NCBI RefSeq assembly: GCF_900142005.1
Contig: NZ_FQZL01000004.1
Span: 124,001-188,000 of the forward strand
Reading direction: 5' to 3'
DNA from: Dethiosulfatibacter aminovorans DSM 17477
Lineage (GTDB): Bacteria; Bacillota; Clostridia; Tissierellales; Dethiosulfatibacteraceae
Length of the DNA: 64,000 bases
The notes beneath the pieces are model-generated. The model was not told where the DNA came from. It searched no databases and saw only the letters and a list, made by a program, of their open reading frames with translations. Below, in pieces: positions 32,509 through 40,713 of the stretch (position 1 is the first letter of the stretch; every line of letters starts with the position of its first letter). Both the position numbers and the translations under genes were made by a program.

Positions 32509-33939
32509 TTATTTTTCCAATTCAGGATTGTAGTAATCTCCAAAAAGCTCTTCATCTGAAGGTCTGTCTTCAGGTATTGGCTTTGATACCCATGTTGTAT
32601 TCATATAGTGCTTGAGGTTTACATTTTCAGATATTATATTTCCACCCCAGGTTCCACAACCAAGACTTGATGTCATAGGCATTCCGTTACTAAATGATCC
32701 GGCATTTGCCTTTGATTGCGGCTGTCTTACCATGATCCTGCTGACAGGAGCAACCATAGCAAGTCTGTGTATGTGGTCATCATCAAAAGAGTAGATTCCA
32801 CATGAATGACCCTTTCCTTTAACGTTGTAGATACCCTTCATCTTCTCAAGAGCGTCGTCGAAACCTGAATATTTGTGCATGGCAAGAAGAGTAGTAAGCT
32901 TTTCATTTGAGAACAAGTGCTCAATGCCTATCCCATCTCCCATTACTATGACAAATTTTCTATCTTCAGGTATTTCAAATCCAGCTATTTCACAAAGTTT
33001 CTGAGGTGCTACTGCAACAGTATCTGAAAGTCTGTGTCCTTCATCGTCCCACATTACCTTCTTAAGCATTTCCCTCTCTTCATCGTTGGCAAGATATCCG
33101 CCTTCTTCTACAAGGGCTTTAACCATATCATCAAATATAGTCTCTTCTACTACCAGGTTTCCATCGGCAGAACATCCTGAACCATTGTCAGATGTCTTGC
33201 TCAGCATGGTATTGTGTGCCGCTTCCTTGATATCTGCAGTCTCATCAATAATCATAGTTGAGTTACCTGCACCGACGCCATAGGCTGGCGTACCTGAGCT
33301 ATATGCAGCCTTTACGAGACCCGGCCCACCGGTTGCAAGGACCAAATCACATTCTGCCATCAATGTCTTAGTCATAGTAAGGTTTACGTTTTGCAGACAC
33401 TGGAATACATCAGCAGGTGCTCCTTCTCTTACCAGTGCTTCCCTCATTCTTCTAACAGTTTCAAATGTTGTCTTCTTTGATCTTGGATGTGGAGAGAATA
33501 TTACTGCATCTCTTGCCTTGATGGCATACACACCCGTTCCCGCCGGAGTCAAAGCTGGATTTGTCGTTGGAACAACTGATCCGATAACACCAGCAGGTTT
33601 TGCATATTTTACAATTCCCTTTTCAGGTATCTCTTCAATGATACCTACACTCTTCTGTCTAAGAGCATCTCTCAAGATACCTTTAATCTTGAATCTCTTG
33701 TTTATTCTGTTTTCAAAGTTACCAAGCTGACTTTCCTCTATACCCATTTTCGTCAACTCTGCAAATGATGTCTTGTTTGCAACAGCCCACGCTACTGCCT
33801 GTGCCAGTCTGTCAACCTTTTCCTGATCATATGTCTCTATTATTTCTAATGCCTTTCTAGCCTTCTCTAATGCAGTATCCAGTTCCTTTCTTTGCTCAAT
33901 TGTTAACTCTTTCTTTATTTCAACAGTATTATTAGCCAT
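32509..33939 (-). CDS. CoA-acylating aldehyde dehydrogenase
   Basis: A 476-residue aldehyde dehydrogenase superfamily member of the acylating kind: it oxidises an aldehyde with NAD(P)+ and CoA to the acyl-CoA, or the reverse. It has SVVPTTNPALTPAGT in the cofactor region, LATGGPGLVKAAYSSGTPA, and the catalytic Cys in SDNGSGCSADGN (about residue 252). The C-terminal GSFSNGMPMTSSLGCGTWGG is typical of this class. It is not fused to an alcohol dehydrogenase domain. A succinate-semialdehyde dehydrogenase (SucD-like) would fit the nearby 4-hydroxybutyrate genes; acetaldehyde or sulfoacetaldehyde are alternatives. Monocistronic. Confidence 0.88.
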   Translation of the reverse strand: MANNTVEIKKELTIEQRKELDTALEKARKALEIIETYDQEKVDRLAQAVAWAVANKTSFAELTKMGIEESQLGNFENRINKRFKIKGILRDALRQKSVGIIEEIPEKGIVKYAKPAGVIGSVVPTTNPALTPAGTGVYAIKARDAVIFSPHPRSKKTTFETVRRMREALVREGAPADVFQCLQNVNLTMTKTLMAECDLVLATGGPGLVKAAYSSGTPAYGVGAGNSTMIIDETADIKEAAHNTMLSKTSDNGSGCSADGNLVVEETIFDDMVKALVEEGGYLANDEEREMLKKVMWDDEGHRLSDTVAVAPQKLCEIAGFEIPEDRKFVIVMGDGIGIEHLFSNEKLTTLLAMHKYSGFDDALEKMKGIYNVKGKGHSCGIYSFDDDHIHRLAMVAPVSRIMVRQPQSKANAGSFSNGMPMTSSLGCGTWGGNIISENVNLKHYMNTTWVSKPIPEDRPSDEELFGDYYNPELEK

Positions 33940-33993
33940 ATTTCCTCCTTTTTTATAGAATGAAAATAGATTTTACTAAATGGAATTAACTTA

Positions 33994-34022
33994 ATTATAT
34001 ATAATAGCTTTGGAATTGTCAA
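33994..34022 (-). promoter_or_regulatory. Strong sigma-A promoter of the aldehyde dehydrogenase gene
   Basis: -35 TTGACA (34022-34017), 17-nt spacer, -10 TATAAT (33999-33994): consensus at both boxes. The rest of the 640-bp gap (33940-34580) contains a parS site and no convincing gene. Confidence 0.85.
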
Positions 34023-34222
34023 CCTCTTACAAAAACATTTTTGAATTATTTTTATATACAATAATTACTCCCATAGATTACAAAAATTTTTGGTTCATTA
34101 ATCTCTAAAAAAAGTCTAGCCCCATCTCTTCGGACTATTCAGCAAATATCCTGTTAAGATCATCCTTTTAATTTAGAAACATTGTAAATGTCCCAACTGC
34201 TTATTGCCTTTGTTGACATAAT

Positions 34223-34238
34223 TGTTCCACGTGGAACA
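34223..34238. promoter_or_regulatory. parS: parS site 1 (ParB/Spo0J binding)
   Basis: TGTTCCACGTGGAACA, a perfect 16-bp palindrome differing from the Bacillus parS consensus TGTTTCACGTGAAACA by one symmetric base pair. It lies about 20 kb left of the dnaA region. The 18 bp to its left match the flank of the second parS inside the cysteine desulfurase gene. Confidence 0.88.
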
Positions 34239-34580
34239 GTTACATTAATTAAACAATTATGTATACCAATCATATTCATATTCTCACACCTCAAGAAAAA
34301 ACAAGATTTTCTAATCCGATTAATTTTTTCTTCATTTTGAAGCATAGCTAGCAACATACTCTATTGATTAATAATATTCTGATAATATGTACGCAAATTT
34401 ATTATTAATACCTTAAAAGTAAAATCAGTTCTTATTTCTTCTAAATATGTTCAGAAATATAGTTGCAGTCTAAAACAAAAGACCCATGTCTGCATTATTC
34501 CGCAACCACAGGTCTTCTCCATTTAATTTTTCTTCTTTTGCTACTTTACCTTTAATGCTTACTAGTCTATACTTATCTCT

Positions 34581-34778
34581 CTATTCCTCTTCCTTCCTTG
34601 ATACAACCTTAGTCACCCTTCTCATTACTTCCCTTCTTGGAAGCCATATCTGTCTGTCACAGGTTGTACACTTTATCCTGAAGTCTGTTCCTATCCTCAT
34701 GATCTCCCAGTCGTATCCTCCGCAGGGATGCTGCTTCTTTAGTCTGATAACATCTCCTACATTCAGTTTCTCATCCAT
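34581..34778 (-). CDS. DUF951 family protein
   Basis: A 65-residue protein of the DUF951 family, which in Firmicutes is commonly found close to the parAB/oriC region; no function is established. Visible features are the N-terminal NVGDVIRLKKQHPCGGYDWE block and a Cys pair in KCTTCDRQIWLPR, which with the first Cys could form a small metal site. The conserved RREVMRRV ends the domain. It stands alone between parS and yedF. Confidence 0.88.
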   Translation of the reverse strand: MDEKLNVGDVIRLKKQHPCGGYDWEIMRIGTDFRIKCTTCDRQIWLPRREVMRRVTKVVSRKEEE

Positions 34779-34892
34779 ATTGCACCTCTATCATTTAACC
34801 AATTTCACTCCATATCAGGACATCATTCCCTATAATTAATCACATAGAAAAGTTCAATATGCATAAACCCCTGAAATGTTGGTTTTATACAT

Positions 34893-35006
34893 TTAAGATA
34901 AACTTTCTACACGTTTAAACAACAGCTTGTACCTTGCCGGGGAGTAGCCTCTTTCTTGCTTAAATACATCATATATTAAGATTACTGCGGTTTTGTCTAT
35001 TATTTC
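34893..35006 (-). other. Open frame continuing 37 codons past the yedF TAG stop
   Basis: After the TAG of yedF the same frame stays open for 37 codons to a TAA. The predicted segment includes FKQERGYSPARYK, faintly like the C-terminal end of AraC-family DNA-binding domains. It could be a decayed gene fragment, a chance open frame or, much less likely, stop-codon readthrough. Confidence 0.2.
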
Positions 35007-35606
35007 CTATATCATCACTGTATTACCGCCTGAAGCTATTACTTCCACTATGTCATACATATTTGAAACTTCCCCTATTAGAAGTTTGTCGCTAATTTCA
35101 AAATAATTTAGACAAGTACCACAGGAAACAATTTCAGTTCCCTTTGACTCAAGTGTCTTCAGATCTTCAATCGACTCCGAACCTTCACAGGTAAGATTCA
35201 CCCCTCCATTGAGAAATGCAATCTTTGCCGGAGGTACATCCATCTCGGTCAAGGTATATATGAATCCCTTCATAAGAAGTTTTCCCAATTCATCTGATCC
35301 TTCCCCTAGTGTATCCTTTCCGAATACATATACCATGCCGCCTGAAGATGTAGTAACTTCTGCATTCAAATTACCCTCTTCTGGCTTCGCATTTTCAATG
35401 TTATCTCTGTACATTGAAATCTTTATACCGTCGCTTTCATCCTTCACTGCCACCTCACAATTCATCTTCTTCGCCAGCTTAAGCAGATTGGTCTTTGCAG
35501 TTTCATTATCAACTATAGTCATTACATTCTTGCTTTCTTCCAGTGCTTTTTTAGTCAGTATGACAGGCTGCGGACAAGCAAGTCCTCTTGCATCTATTTC
35601 CTTCAT
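35007..35606 (-). CDS. yedF: Sulfurtransferase-like selenium metabolism protein YedF
   Basis: A 199-residue two-domain protein. The N-terminal TusA-like domain has the ARGLACPQPVI motif with the conserved Cys-Pro; the C-terminal DsrE-like domain ends in GTEIVSCGTCLNYF. This fusion family is found mostly in organisms with selenium use, where it is proposed to help selenium delivery. No selD or selA is in the window. The ATG at 35606 follows GGGAGG at 4 nt. A cysteine desulfurase gene lies about 2 kb upstream on the same strand but after an intervening terminator. Confidence 0.9.
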   Translation of the reverse strand: MKEIDARGLACPQPVILTKKALEESKNVMTIVDNETAKTNLLKLAKKMNCEVAVKDESDGIKISMYRDNIENAKPEEGNLNAEVTTSSGGMVYVFGKDTLGEGSDELGKLLMKGFIYTLTEMDVPPAKIAFLNGGVNLTCEGSESIEDLKTLESKGTEIVSCGTCLNYFEISDKLLIGEVSNMYDIVEVIASGGNTVMI

Positions 35607-35666
35607 ATTTCCTCCCGTTGTCACAAATTTTCAATACTATTTTATCATATTAACAATTACAAGAAA

Positions 35667-35694
35667 AGACCATTGTACATTCGAACAATAGTCT
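35667..35694 (-). terminator. Terminator after the CvpA-family gene
   Basis: AGAC-x-ATTGT pairs with ACAAT-x-GTCT around an 8-nt loop, followed by TTTTC on the minus strand; it separates the csd-DUF5711-cvpA group from yedF. Confidence 0.65.
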
Positions 35695-35721
35695 TCTCTG
35701 CTCTCTATTAGGTTGTTATCG

Positions 35722-36429
35722 CTATTCTGCCAGTACTCCCTTATATGTCAGATAGTTGAGAATAAGATTGTTTTCATAAAACACTTCGCTTGACTTGGAC
35801 TCAAGAATCTCTGTCGTAAACATGTTTTCCTTTTCAGACATGGCTATAAAAGGAGATGCTATGGCAAAGACTATGTACAGAAGTACAACAGCCTTCAACA
35901 ACCCGAAAAGACCTCCAAGTAGCTTGTTCGCCATATTAAGTACCGGTGCCTTGAACATTATGTTTAAAACTCCTGCAACTATCATTAGTATGAGGTATGC
36001 AATGAGAAAGGCTACGGTGAAGCTGATTATGATTATAAATATATTTGTTATCTTATCCGACATTGACTGTGCATAGTCCACCGCTGTATCTTTTATTGAA
36101 GACTGGATGAAATCCTCCATTATCCTCTGCATGTCGAATGGAAGCTTACCGAACCCATTGAATATGCTTCCAAGATCAAGATCCTTTCCAGGGAATTCAG
36201 CCAGTATGTCCGATATCTTTGAACTTATATTATTGTTTATAAAATCAACAAGTCCCGTCCTATCAACAAGGAAATCCTTCACTAAATAGTAATAATTCCA
36301 CGCTATTATAAAAGAAGCAATTAAGCCTACAAGATCGAACAATGACATTATCAATCCTTTTCTGAATCCGTTTCCCAGTACAAGCAGAACAAATACCAAT
36401 ACTATAATATCTATAACATTGTATTCCAT
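35722..36429 (-). CDS. CvpA family membrane protein
   Basis: A 235-residue membrane protein with the N-terminal CvpA signature: DIIVLVFVLLVLGNGFRKGL, then LVGLIASFIIAW, followed by two later hydrophobic segments (about residues 130-152 and 165-190). CvpA proteins are linked to colicin V production and envelope stress in proteobacteria; in Firmicutes the role is unclear. GGAGG precedes the ATG. It is 13 nt after the DUF5711-like gene, so the two envelope proteins are co-expressed with the cysteine desulfurase. Confidence 0.85.
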   Translation of the reverse strand: MEYNVIDIIVLVFVLLVLGNGFRKGLIMSLFDLVGLIASFIIAWNYYYLVKDFLVDRTGLVDFINNNISSKISDILAEFPGKDLDLGSIFNGFGKLPFDMQRIMEDFIQSSIKDTAVDYAQSMSDKITNIFIIIISFTVAFLIAYLILMIVAGVLNIMFKAPVLNMANKLLGGLFGLLKAVVLLYIVFAIASPFIAMSEKENMFTTEILESKSSEVFYENNLILNYLTYKGVLAE

Positions 36430-36442
36430 TAAATCCCTCCTG

Positions 36443-37513
36443 TCAGTCTATTTTTATATCCAGCACAACTATGCTGTTTTCAGTCAACAACCTCATTTTA
36501 CTGCCGTCCAGTTTCAAATCCTTTATTACTCCATCCGAATTATAGACCATAGCAACCTTCCCGTCGGCAATTGTGGATATAAAGCTGCTGTTGCTAATGA
36601 ATACTTGGCTCATATAAATGTCAAGCCTCGAATATAAATCCTCCGTCTTTACTATGCTTTCCACCTTACCTTCACTGTTTATGGTGGTTATTGCATTTTC
36701 ATCCCTGCCTGTGAGAAGAATTATTTTATCACCTGTAAATTTGCAATCCTTTATATAATCATACCCGCTGTAGGTCCATAATATACTTCCCTCGTTGTTT
36801 ATTTTATACAGATTCTTATTTGTAGCAACATATATCCCATCCTTTGCTGTGTACTGGAATACGACAAGCTCATTGTTAAGCTCCAGCTCCCAAAGATTGT
36901 ACATTCCTTCAACCAGGTACTCCCCAATCTTTGAAGTCATATAACTTCCCTCATAAGAGAATGTGGTTATTATGACACCATCGGAGTTGTCTGAATCCAT
37001 AGTTTTTATTACCCTCATTCTATTGCTGTCATAGGATCCCATAAACTTCATTGTGTCGTTATATATGTCTACTGTATTTGTGGTTTCATCAAGGTCCGAG
37101 CTTATGACAAAAATACGTTCATCCTGACTAATATTCAAAAGATTTCTGGACTCATTATCGAATTCAAGCTCCGAAAACCCTCCGTCCATTTCAATAGAAA
37201 GACAATCTGAAGTCTTTACAATCTTTCTTATACCGAAGTAAGCCTTCTCTATGAATTCATCGAATTCAGTAATATCGGCCATCTGACCCTTATAGTCATA
37301 GGTCTCCATTACATTGTCATACAATATATAATAGCCTTCTCCCGTCATTATTATGTCGCCTTTCTGGGTATCCATATCAATCATATTTTCCACTACAAGA
37401 GAAACCTTCGTTTCAGTGAATCGCTCAACAATGTCATCTAGGAATCCCATGGAATACAAGATGCCAAGAAATACTACAACTACGACCATAAACAGCACTG
37501 TCTTTTTTATCAT
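36443..37513 (-). CDS. Membrane-anchored beta-propeller protein (DUF5711-like)
   Basis: A 356-residue protein with one N-terminal hydrophobic segment (about residues 2-20, MIKKTVLFMVVVVVFLGILY) and a large extracytoplasmic domain of repeated short beta-strand units such as YYILYDNVMETYDYKG and DGIYVATNKNLYKINNEG. These look like WD40/PQQ-type blades, as in the DUF5711 family. No enzyme motif. The ATG at 37513 follows AAGGAAGG and starts 1 nt after the cysteine desulfurase stop. Role unknown. Confidence 0.7.
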   Translation of the reverse strand: MIKKTVLFMVVVVVFLGILYSMGFLDDIVERFTETKVSLVVENMIDMDTQKGDIIMTGEGYYILYDNVMETYDYKGQMADITEFDEFIEKAYFGIRKIVKTSDCLSIEMDGGFSELEFDNESRNLLNISQDERIFVISSDLDETTNTVDIYNDTMKFMGSYDSNRMRVIKTMDSDNSDGVIITTFSYEGSYMTSKIGEYLVEGMYNLWELELNNELVVFQYTAKDGIYVATNKNLYKINNEGSILWTYSGYDYIKDCKFTGDKIILLTGRDENAITTINSEGKVESIVKTEDLYSRLDIYMSQVFISNSSFISTIADGKVAMVYNSDGVIKDLKLDGSKMRLLTENSIVVLDIKID

Positions 37514-37514
37514 A

Positions 37515-38669
37515 CTAACCTTCCTTGCTGCATTCTTCAGCAATCCTAAGGAGTGCGCTAGAAGCCTTTTCTATTTCCTTCATTGTATTGAACCAGCTGA
37601 AACTGAATCTCACAGCCCCCTTTCCATAGGTTCCTATTGTCTTATGCGCAAGGGGAGCACAATGATATCCAGGCCTAACCGCAATTGAAAATTCCCTGTC
37701 AAGCCGTGAAGCAAGTTCAGAAGAATCCATATCCTTTATATTGACAAGCACAACTCCGCTTCTCTTACTTAAATCCTTTGGTCCATAAGTTTGAATGTTC
37801 CACGTGGAACCAATTATGTCAACAAAGGCCTTCACCAGATATTCTTCCCTTCTTTTAATTTCTTCCCTTCCGGTTTCCATAATAAATTCAAGTCCTCCTT
37901 TGAGTCCTGCAATGCCGGGAAGATTCGGAGTACCGCTTTCAAACTTGTCCGGCATAAAGTCAGGCTGCACCATTTCACTTGAAAGGCTGCCTGTTCCTCC
38001 CTCTATGAAGTTTTCAATTTCAATATCTTCTCCTATATAGAGTCCTCCTATGCCCATGGGGCCGAAGAGATTCTTGTGTCCCGGGAAAGCAAGTATGTCA
38101 ATATTCTGCTTTTTAACGTCAATCTCCAGTAGACCTGCGCTCTGGGCTGAGTCCACCATGTAAACAACACCTTTTTCCCTGCATATCCTTCCTATTTCAT
38201 CTATTGGCACTATTGTTCCCGTAAGGTTTGACACATGGGTTGTAACCACCATCCTGGTGTTCTCCCTTATTTCCCTTTTAATATCTTCAGGATCTACATT
38301 GCCAAATTCATCACCCTGCACTATGGTCAGCTCCACTCCACGGGACTCCATGGTAGACAATGGTCTTAGAACAGAGTTGTGTTCCATGGAAGTTGTTATT
38401 ACATGGTCCCCACTTTTAAGGACCCCCTTGATTCCGACATTCAGAGATTCCGTACAGTTTTTTGTGAAAATTATATTCATGGAATCTTCTATGTTAAAAA
38501 ACTCCGCCAACATCTCCCTGGTTTCAAAAATAATTTCAGCACTTTCAACTGCCATGCTGTGACTTCCTCTTCCAGGATTGGCCGCTATTTCTCTTGTATA
38601 TTTATTCATGTAGTAATATGTCGATTCCGGCTTTGGAAATGTAGTAGCCGCGTTATCCAAATATATCAT
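37515..38669 (-). CDS. Cysteine desulfurase (class V aminotransferase)
   Basis: A PLP enzyme of about 384 residues that moves sulfur from cysteine to iron-sulfur or selenium/sulfur acceptors. It begins MIYLDNAATTFPKPE, has the PLP-binding Lys in AFPGHKNLFGPMG (about residue 196) and the persulfide Cys in RPGYHCAPLAH (about residue 335), a late position with SufS-like rather than IscS-like surroundings. Start 38669 has GGTGA upstream; a GTG/ATG 12 nt earlier is possible. A parS site is embedded at 37796-37811 within the coding sequence for GSTWNI. Confidence 0.92.
   Translation of the reverse strand: MIYLDNAATTFPKPESTYYYMNKYTREIAANPGRGSHSMAVESAEIIFETREMLAEFFNIEDSMNIIFTKNCTESLNVGIKGVLKSGDHVITTSMEHNSVLRPLSTMESRGVELTIVQGDEFGNVDPEDIKREIRENTRMVVTTHVSNLTGTIVPIDEIGRICREKGVVYMVDSAQSAGLLEIDVKKQNIDILAFPGHKNLFGPMGIGGLYIGEDIEIENFIEGGTGSLSSEMVQPDFMPDKFESGTPNLPGIAGLKGGLEFIMETGREEIKRREEYLVKAFVDIIGSTWNIQTYGPKDLSKRSGVVLVNIKDMDSSELASRLDREFSIAVRPGYHCAPLAHKTIGTYGKGAVRFSFSWFNTMKEIEKASSALLRIAEECSKEG
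37796..37811. promoter_or_regulatory. parS: parS site 2, inside the cysteine desulfurase gene
   Basis: TGTTCCACGTGGAACC, identical to site 1 except for the last base. parS sites inside genes are common in Firmicutes. Together with site 1, parB and parA it forms the segregation centre left of oriC. Confidence 0.85.
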
Positions 38670-38845
38670 TAAATCACCCATTTATTATTATATAGACTTG
38701 ATTCAATAGAGTAAAGCCATTTAATATAAATCTAGAAATTGTATACAAAATACAAATTCTATTCAAAATTCCAGGAAATCAGCCTCAAAATACACCCGTT
38801 TTAAAGGGATTAAAAATAATTATCAATACATTCATATGATAAAAT

Positions 38846-38874
38846 AAAAAAAGGCCCAAAAAAGGCCTTTTTTT
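38846..38874. terminator. Terminator of the hydrogenase operon
   Basis: AAAAAAAGGCC and GGCCTTTTTTT pair around a 7-nt loop, 24 nt after the hydA stop on the minus strand. The remainder of 38682-38897 shows nothing else. Confidence 0.85.
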
Positions 38875-38897
38875 GCTTTATATGTGAATTTTAGTTT

Positions 38898-40700
38898 CTA
38901 CTTGATCAGTTCGTCAAAATCTTCCTGGTTTGCAATTGGATATTTAACTTTAGGTTCATAATGAGTGTGAAGAAGCTTGTGTGACAGATGACTGTTTGGT
39001 TCCTTAAGGAAAGTTTCGTAAAGTTTAATAACTTCAGGATTCTTATGAGACTTTCTGTTCACCATTATTACATCTTCTTCGTAAAGAGCATTTGCCCTGT
39101 TCACTCTTGGGTCAACATCTATTCTTTCTTTTGCTGAAACATGAGACTGTCCACCACCGTGAACACATCCTCCAGGACACGCCATTATTTCTATGAAATG
39201 ATAATCTTTTTCACCAGCCTTAACAGCTTCGAGAACTTTTGCTGCATTTGCAGTACCGTGAACAACTGCAACCTTGATCTCAGTGTCAACTCCTTCTATA
39301 GGAAGGGTGAGTGCTGCTTCCTTCACTCCCTCGATACCTCTGACTGCATGATATTCTATATCTTCAAGGTCCTCTCCAGTAAGTATGTCGGCTACAGTCC
39401 TTATGGCTGCCTCCATAACTCCGCCGGTTGCTCCGAAGATAACTCCAGCTCCTGTGTACTCTCCAAGAACCTTGTCGAAGTTTTCATCAGGCAGTCTCTT
39501 GAAGTCGATTCTTGCCTGCTTGATCATATCTCCAAGCTCTCTTGTAGTAAGTGAGAAGTCCACGTCTCTTATTCCGCTTACTTCCATTTCCGGTCTGTCA
39601 GCTTCCTGCTTCTTCGAAATACATGGCATGATAGAAACAACAACCATGTTCTTAGGGTTGATTCCCATCTTCTCAGCGTAGTATGATTTTGCTAATGCTC
39701 CAAACATCTGCTGTGGAGACTTGCAAGAAGACAGGTTCTCAACGAACTCTGGGTAGAAAAGCTCGCAGTATCTTATCCATCCAGGTGAACATGAAGTTAT
39801 CATTGGAAGCTTTCCGCCGTTTTTGACTCTTCCAAGAAGCTCAGTTCCCTCTTCCATTATTGTAAGGTCAGCAGTGAAGTCTGTGTCGAATACGTTGTTG
39901 AATCCAATTCTTCTAAGTGCTGCAACCATTTTTCCTGTTACTCTTGTTCCTACTGGAAGTCCGAATTCCTCTCCTAGAGAAGCTCTTACTGCTGGAGCAG
40001 TCTGAACAACTACATACTTCTCAGGATCGTCTATTGCTTCCCATACCTCGTCTATATGAGTTCTCTCTCTAAGTGCCGCAACTGGACAAGCATTTATACA
40101 CTGTCCGCAATATACACATGGAGCATCATCCATAGAGAAGTCGAATGCAGGAGCGATTTCAGTTTCGAATCCTCTCTTTGTGAAGTCAAGTATTCCTATT
40201 CCCTGAACCTGCTTGCATGTAGCAACACATCTTCCACAGAGGATACACTTGCTTGCATCTCTTATTATAGCCTGTGATACCTTGTCAATTACCGGCTCTC
40301 TTCTTTCACCAACATATGGTATATCATCTACTCCGATTTCATCACACAGCTTCTGAAGCTCGCATGTACCGTTTCTGTTACAGGTAAGGCATTCCCTGTT
40401 GTGGTTTGCAAGAATAAGTTCAAGATTAGTCTTGACAGCTTCCCTAACCCTTGGAGTATTTGTTCTTACGTTCATTCCCTCTTCTACTTTAAGCACACAT
40501 GAAGCTGGAAGGTTTCTAAGAGGTCTACCCTTGATATCGGCTTCAACAACACATAGTCTACATGCTGCAATCTCGTTTACATCCTTCAGGTAACACAATG
40601 TCGGTATATCTATTCCTGCTTCTCTGGCAGCAAGTAGTACTGTATAGTCACTTGGCACTGTAACATCAATGCCGTTTATAGTTAAATTTACTGTTTTCAC
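38898..40700 (-). CDS. hydA: [FeFe] hydrogenase, catalytic subunit (HydA of a trimeric, electron-bifurcating type)
   Basis: A 600-residue cytoplasmic hydrogenase. Domain order: N-terminal [2Fe-2S] ferredoxin (about residues 1-78), His-Cys3 [4Fe-4S] site (HNRECLTC onwards), two [4Fe-4S] clusters (CILCGRCVATCKQ, CVYCGQCINACPV), H-cluster domain with motifs TSCSPGW, MPCISKKQE and EIMACPGGCVHGGG, then the small-subunit-like tail. The first motif has Ser where the well-studied clostridial enzyme has TSCCPGW. Encoded with NuoE- and NuoF-like subunits, it should couple H2 to NADH and ferredoxin. GTG start with AAGGATG upstream. Confidence 0.95.
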   Translation of the reverse strand: MKTVNLTINGIDVTVPSDYTVLLAAREAGIDIPTLCYLKDVNEIAACRLCVVEADIKGRPLRNLPASCVLKVEEGMNVRTNTPRVREAVKTNLELILANHNRECLTCNRNGTCELQKLCDEIGVDDIPYVGERREPVIDKVSQAIIRDASKCILCGRCVATCKQVQGIGILDFTKRGFETEIAPAFDFSMDDAPCVYCGQCINACPVAALRERTHIDEVWEAIDDPEKYVVVQTAPAVRASLGEEFGLPVGTRVTGKMVAALRRIGFNNVFDTDFTADLTIMEEGTELLGRVKNGGKLPMITSCSPGWIRYCELFYPEFVENLSSCKSPQQMFGALAKSYYAEKMGINPKNMVVVSIMPCISKKQEADRPEMEVSGIRDVDFSLTTRELGDMIKQARIDFKRLPDENFDKVLGEYTGAGVIFGATGGVMEAAIRTVADILTGEDLEDIEYHAVRGIEGVKEAALTLPIEGVDTEIKVAVVHGTANAAKVLEAVKAGEKDYHFIEIMACPGGCVHGGGQSHVSAKERIDVDPRVNRANALYEEDVIMVNRKSHKNPEVIKLYETFLKEPNSHLSHKLLHTHYEPKVKYPIANQEDFDELIK

Positions 40701-40713
40701 ATCAACACCATCC

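Noticed and set aside
34160..34357. 65-codon minus-strand open frame over parS 1
   Set aside because: No ribosome site, composition unlike neighbours, and it contains the parS-flank duplication read in a different frame; treated as non-coding.
38060..38095. Second Noc-binding site (GTCCCGGGAAAG) in the cysteine desulfurase gene
   Set aside because: Only the central 10 bases match; several outer positions differ from the consensus, so it is not counted.
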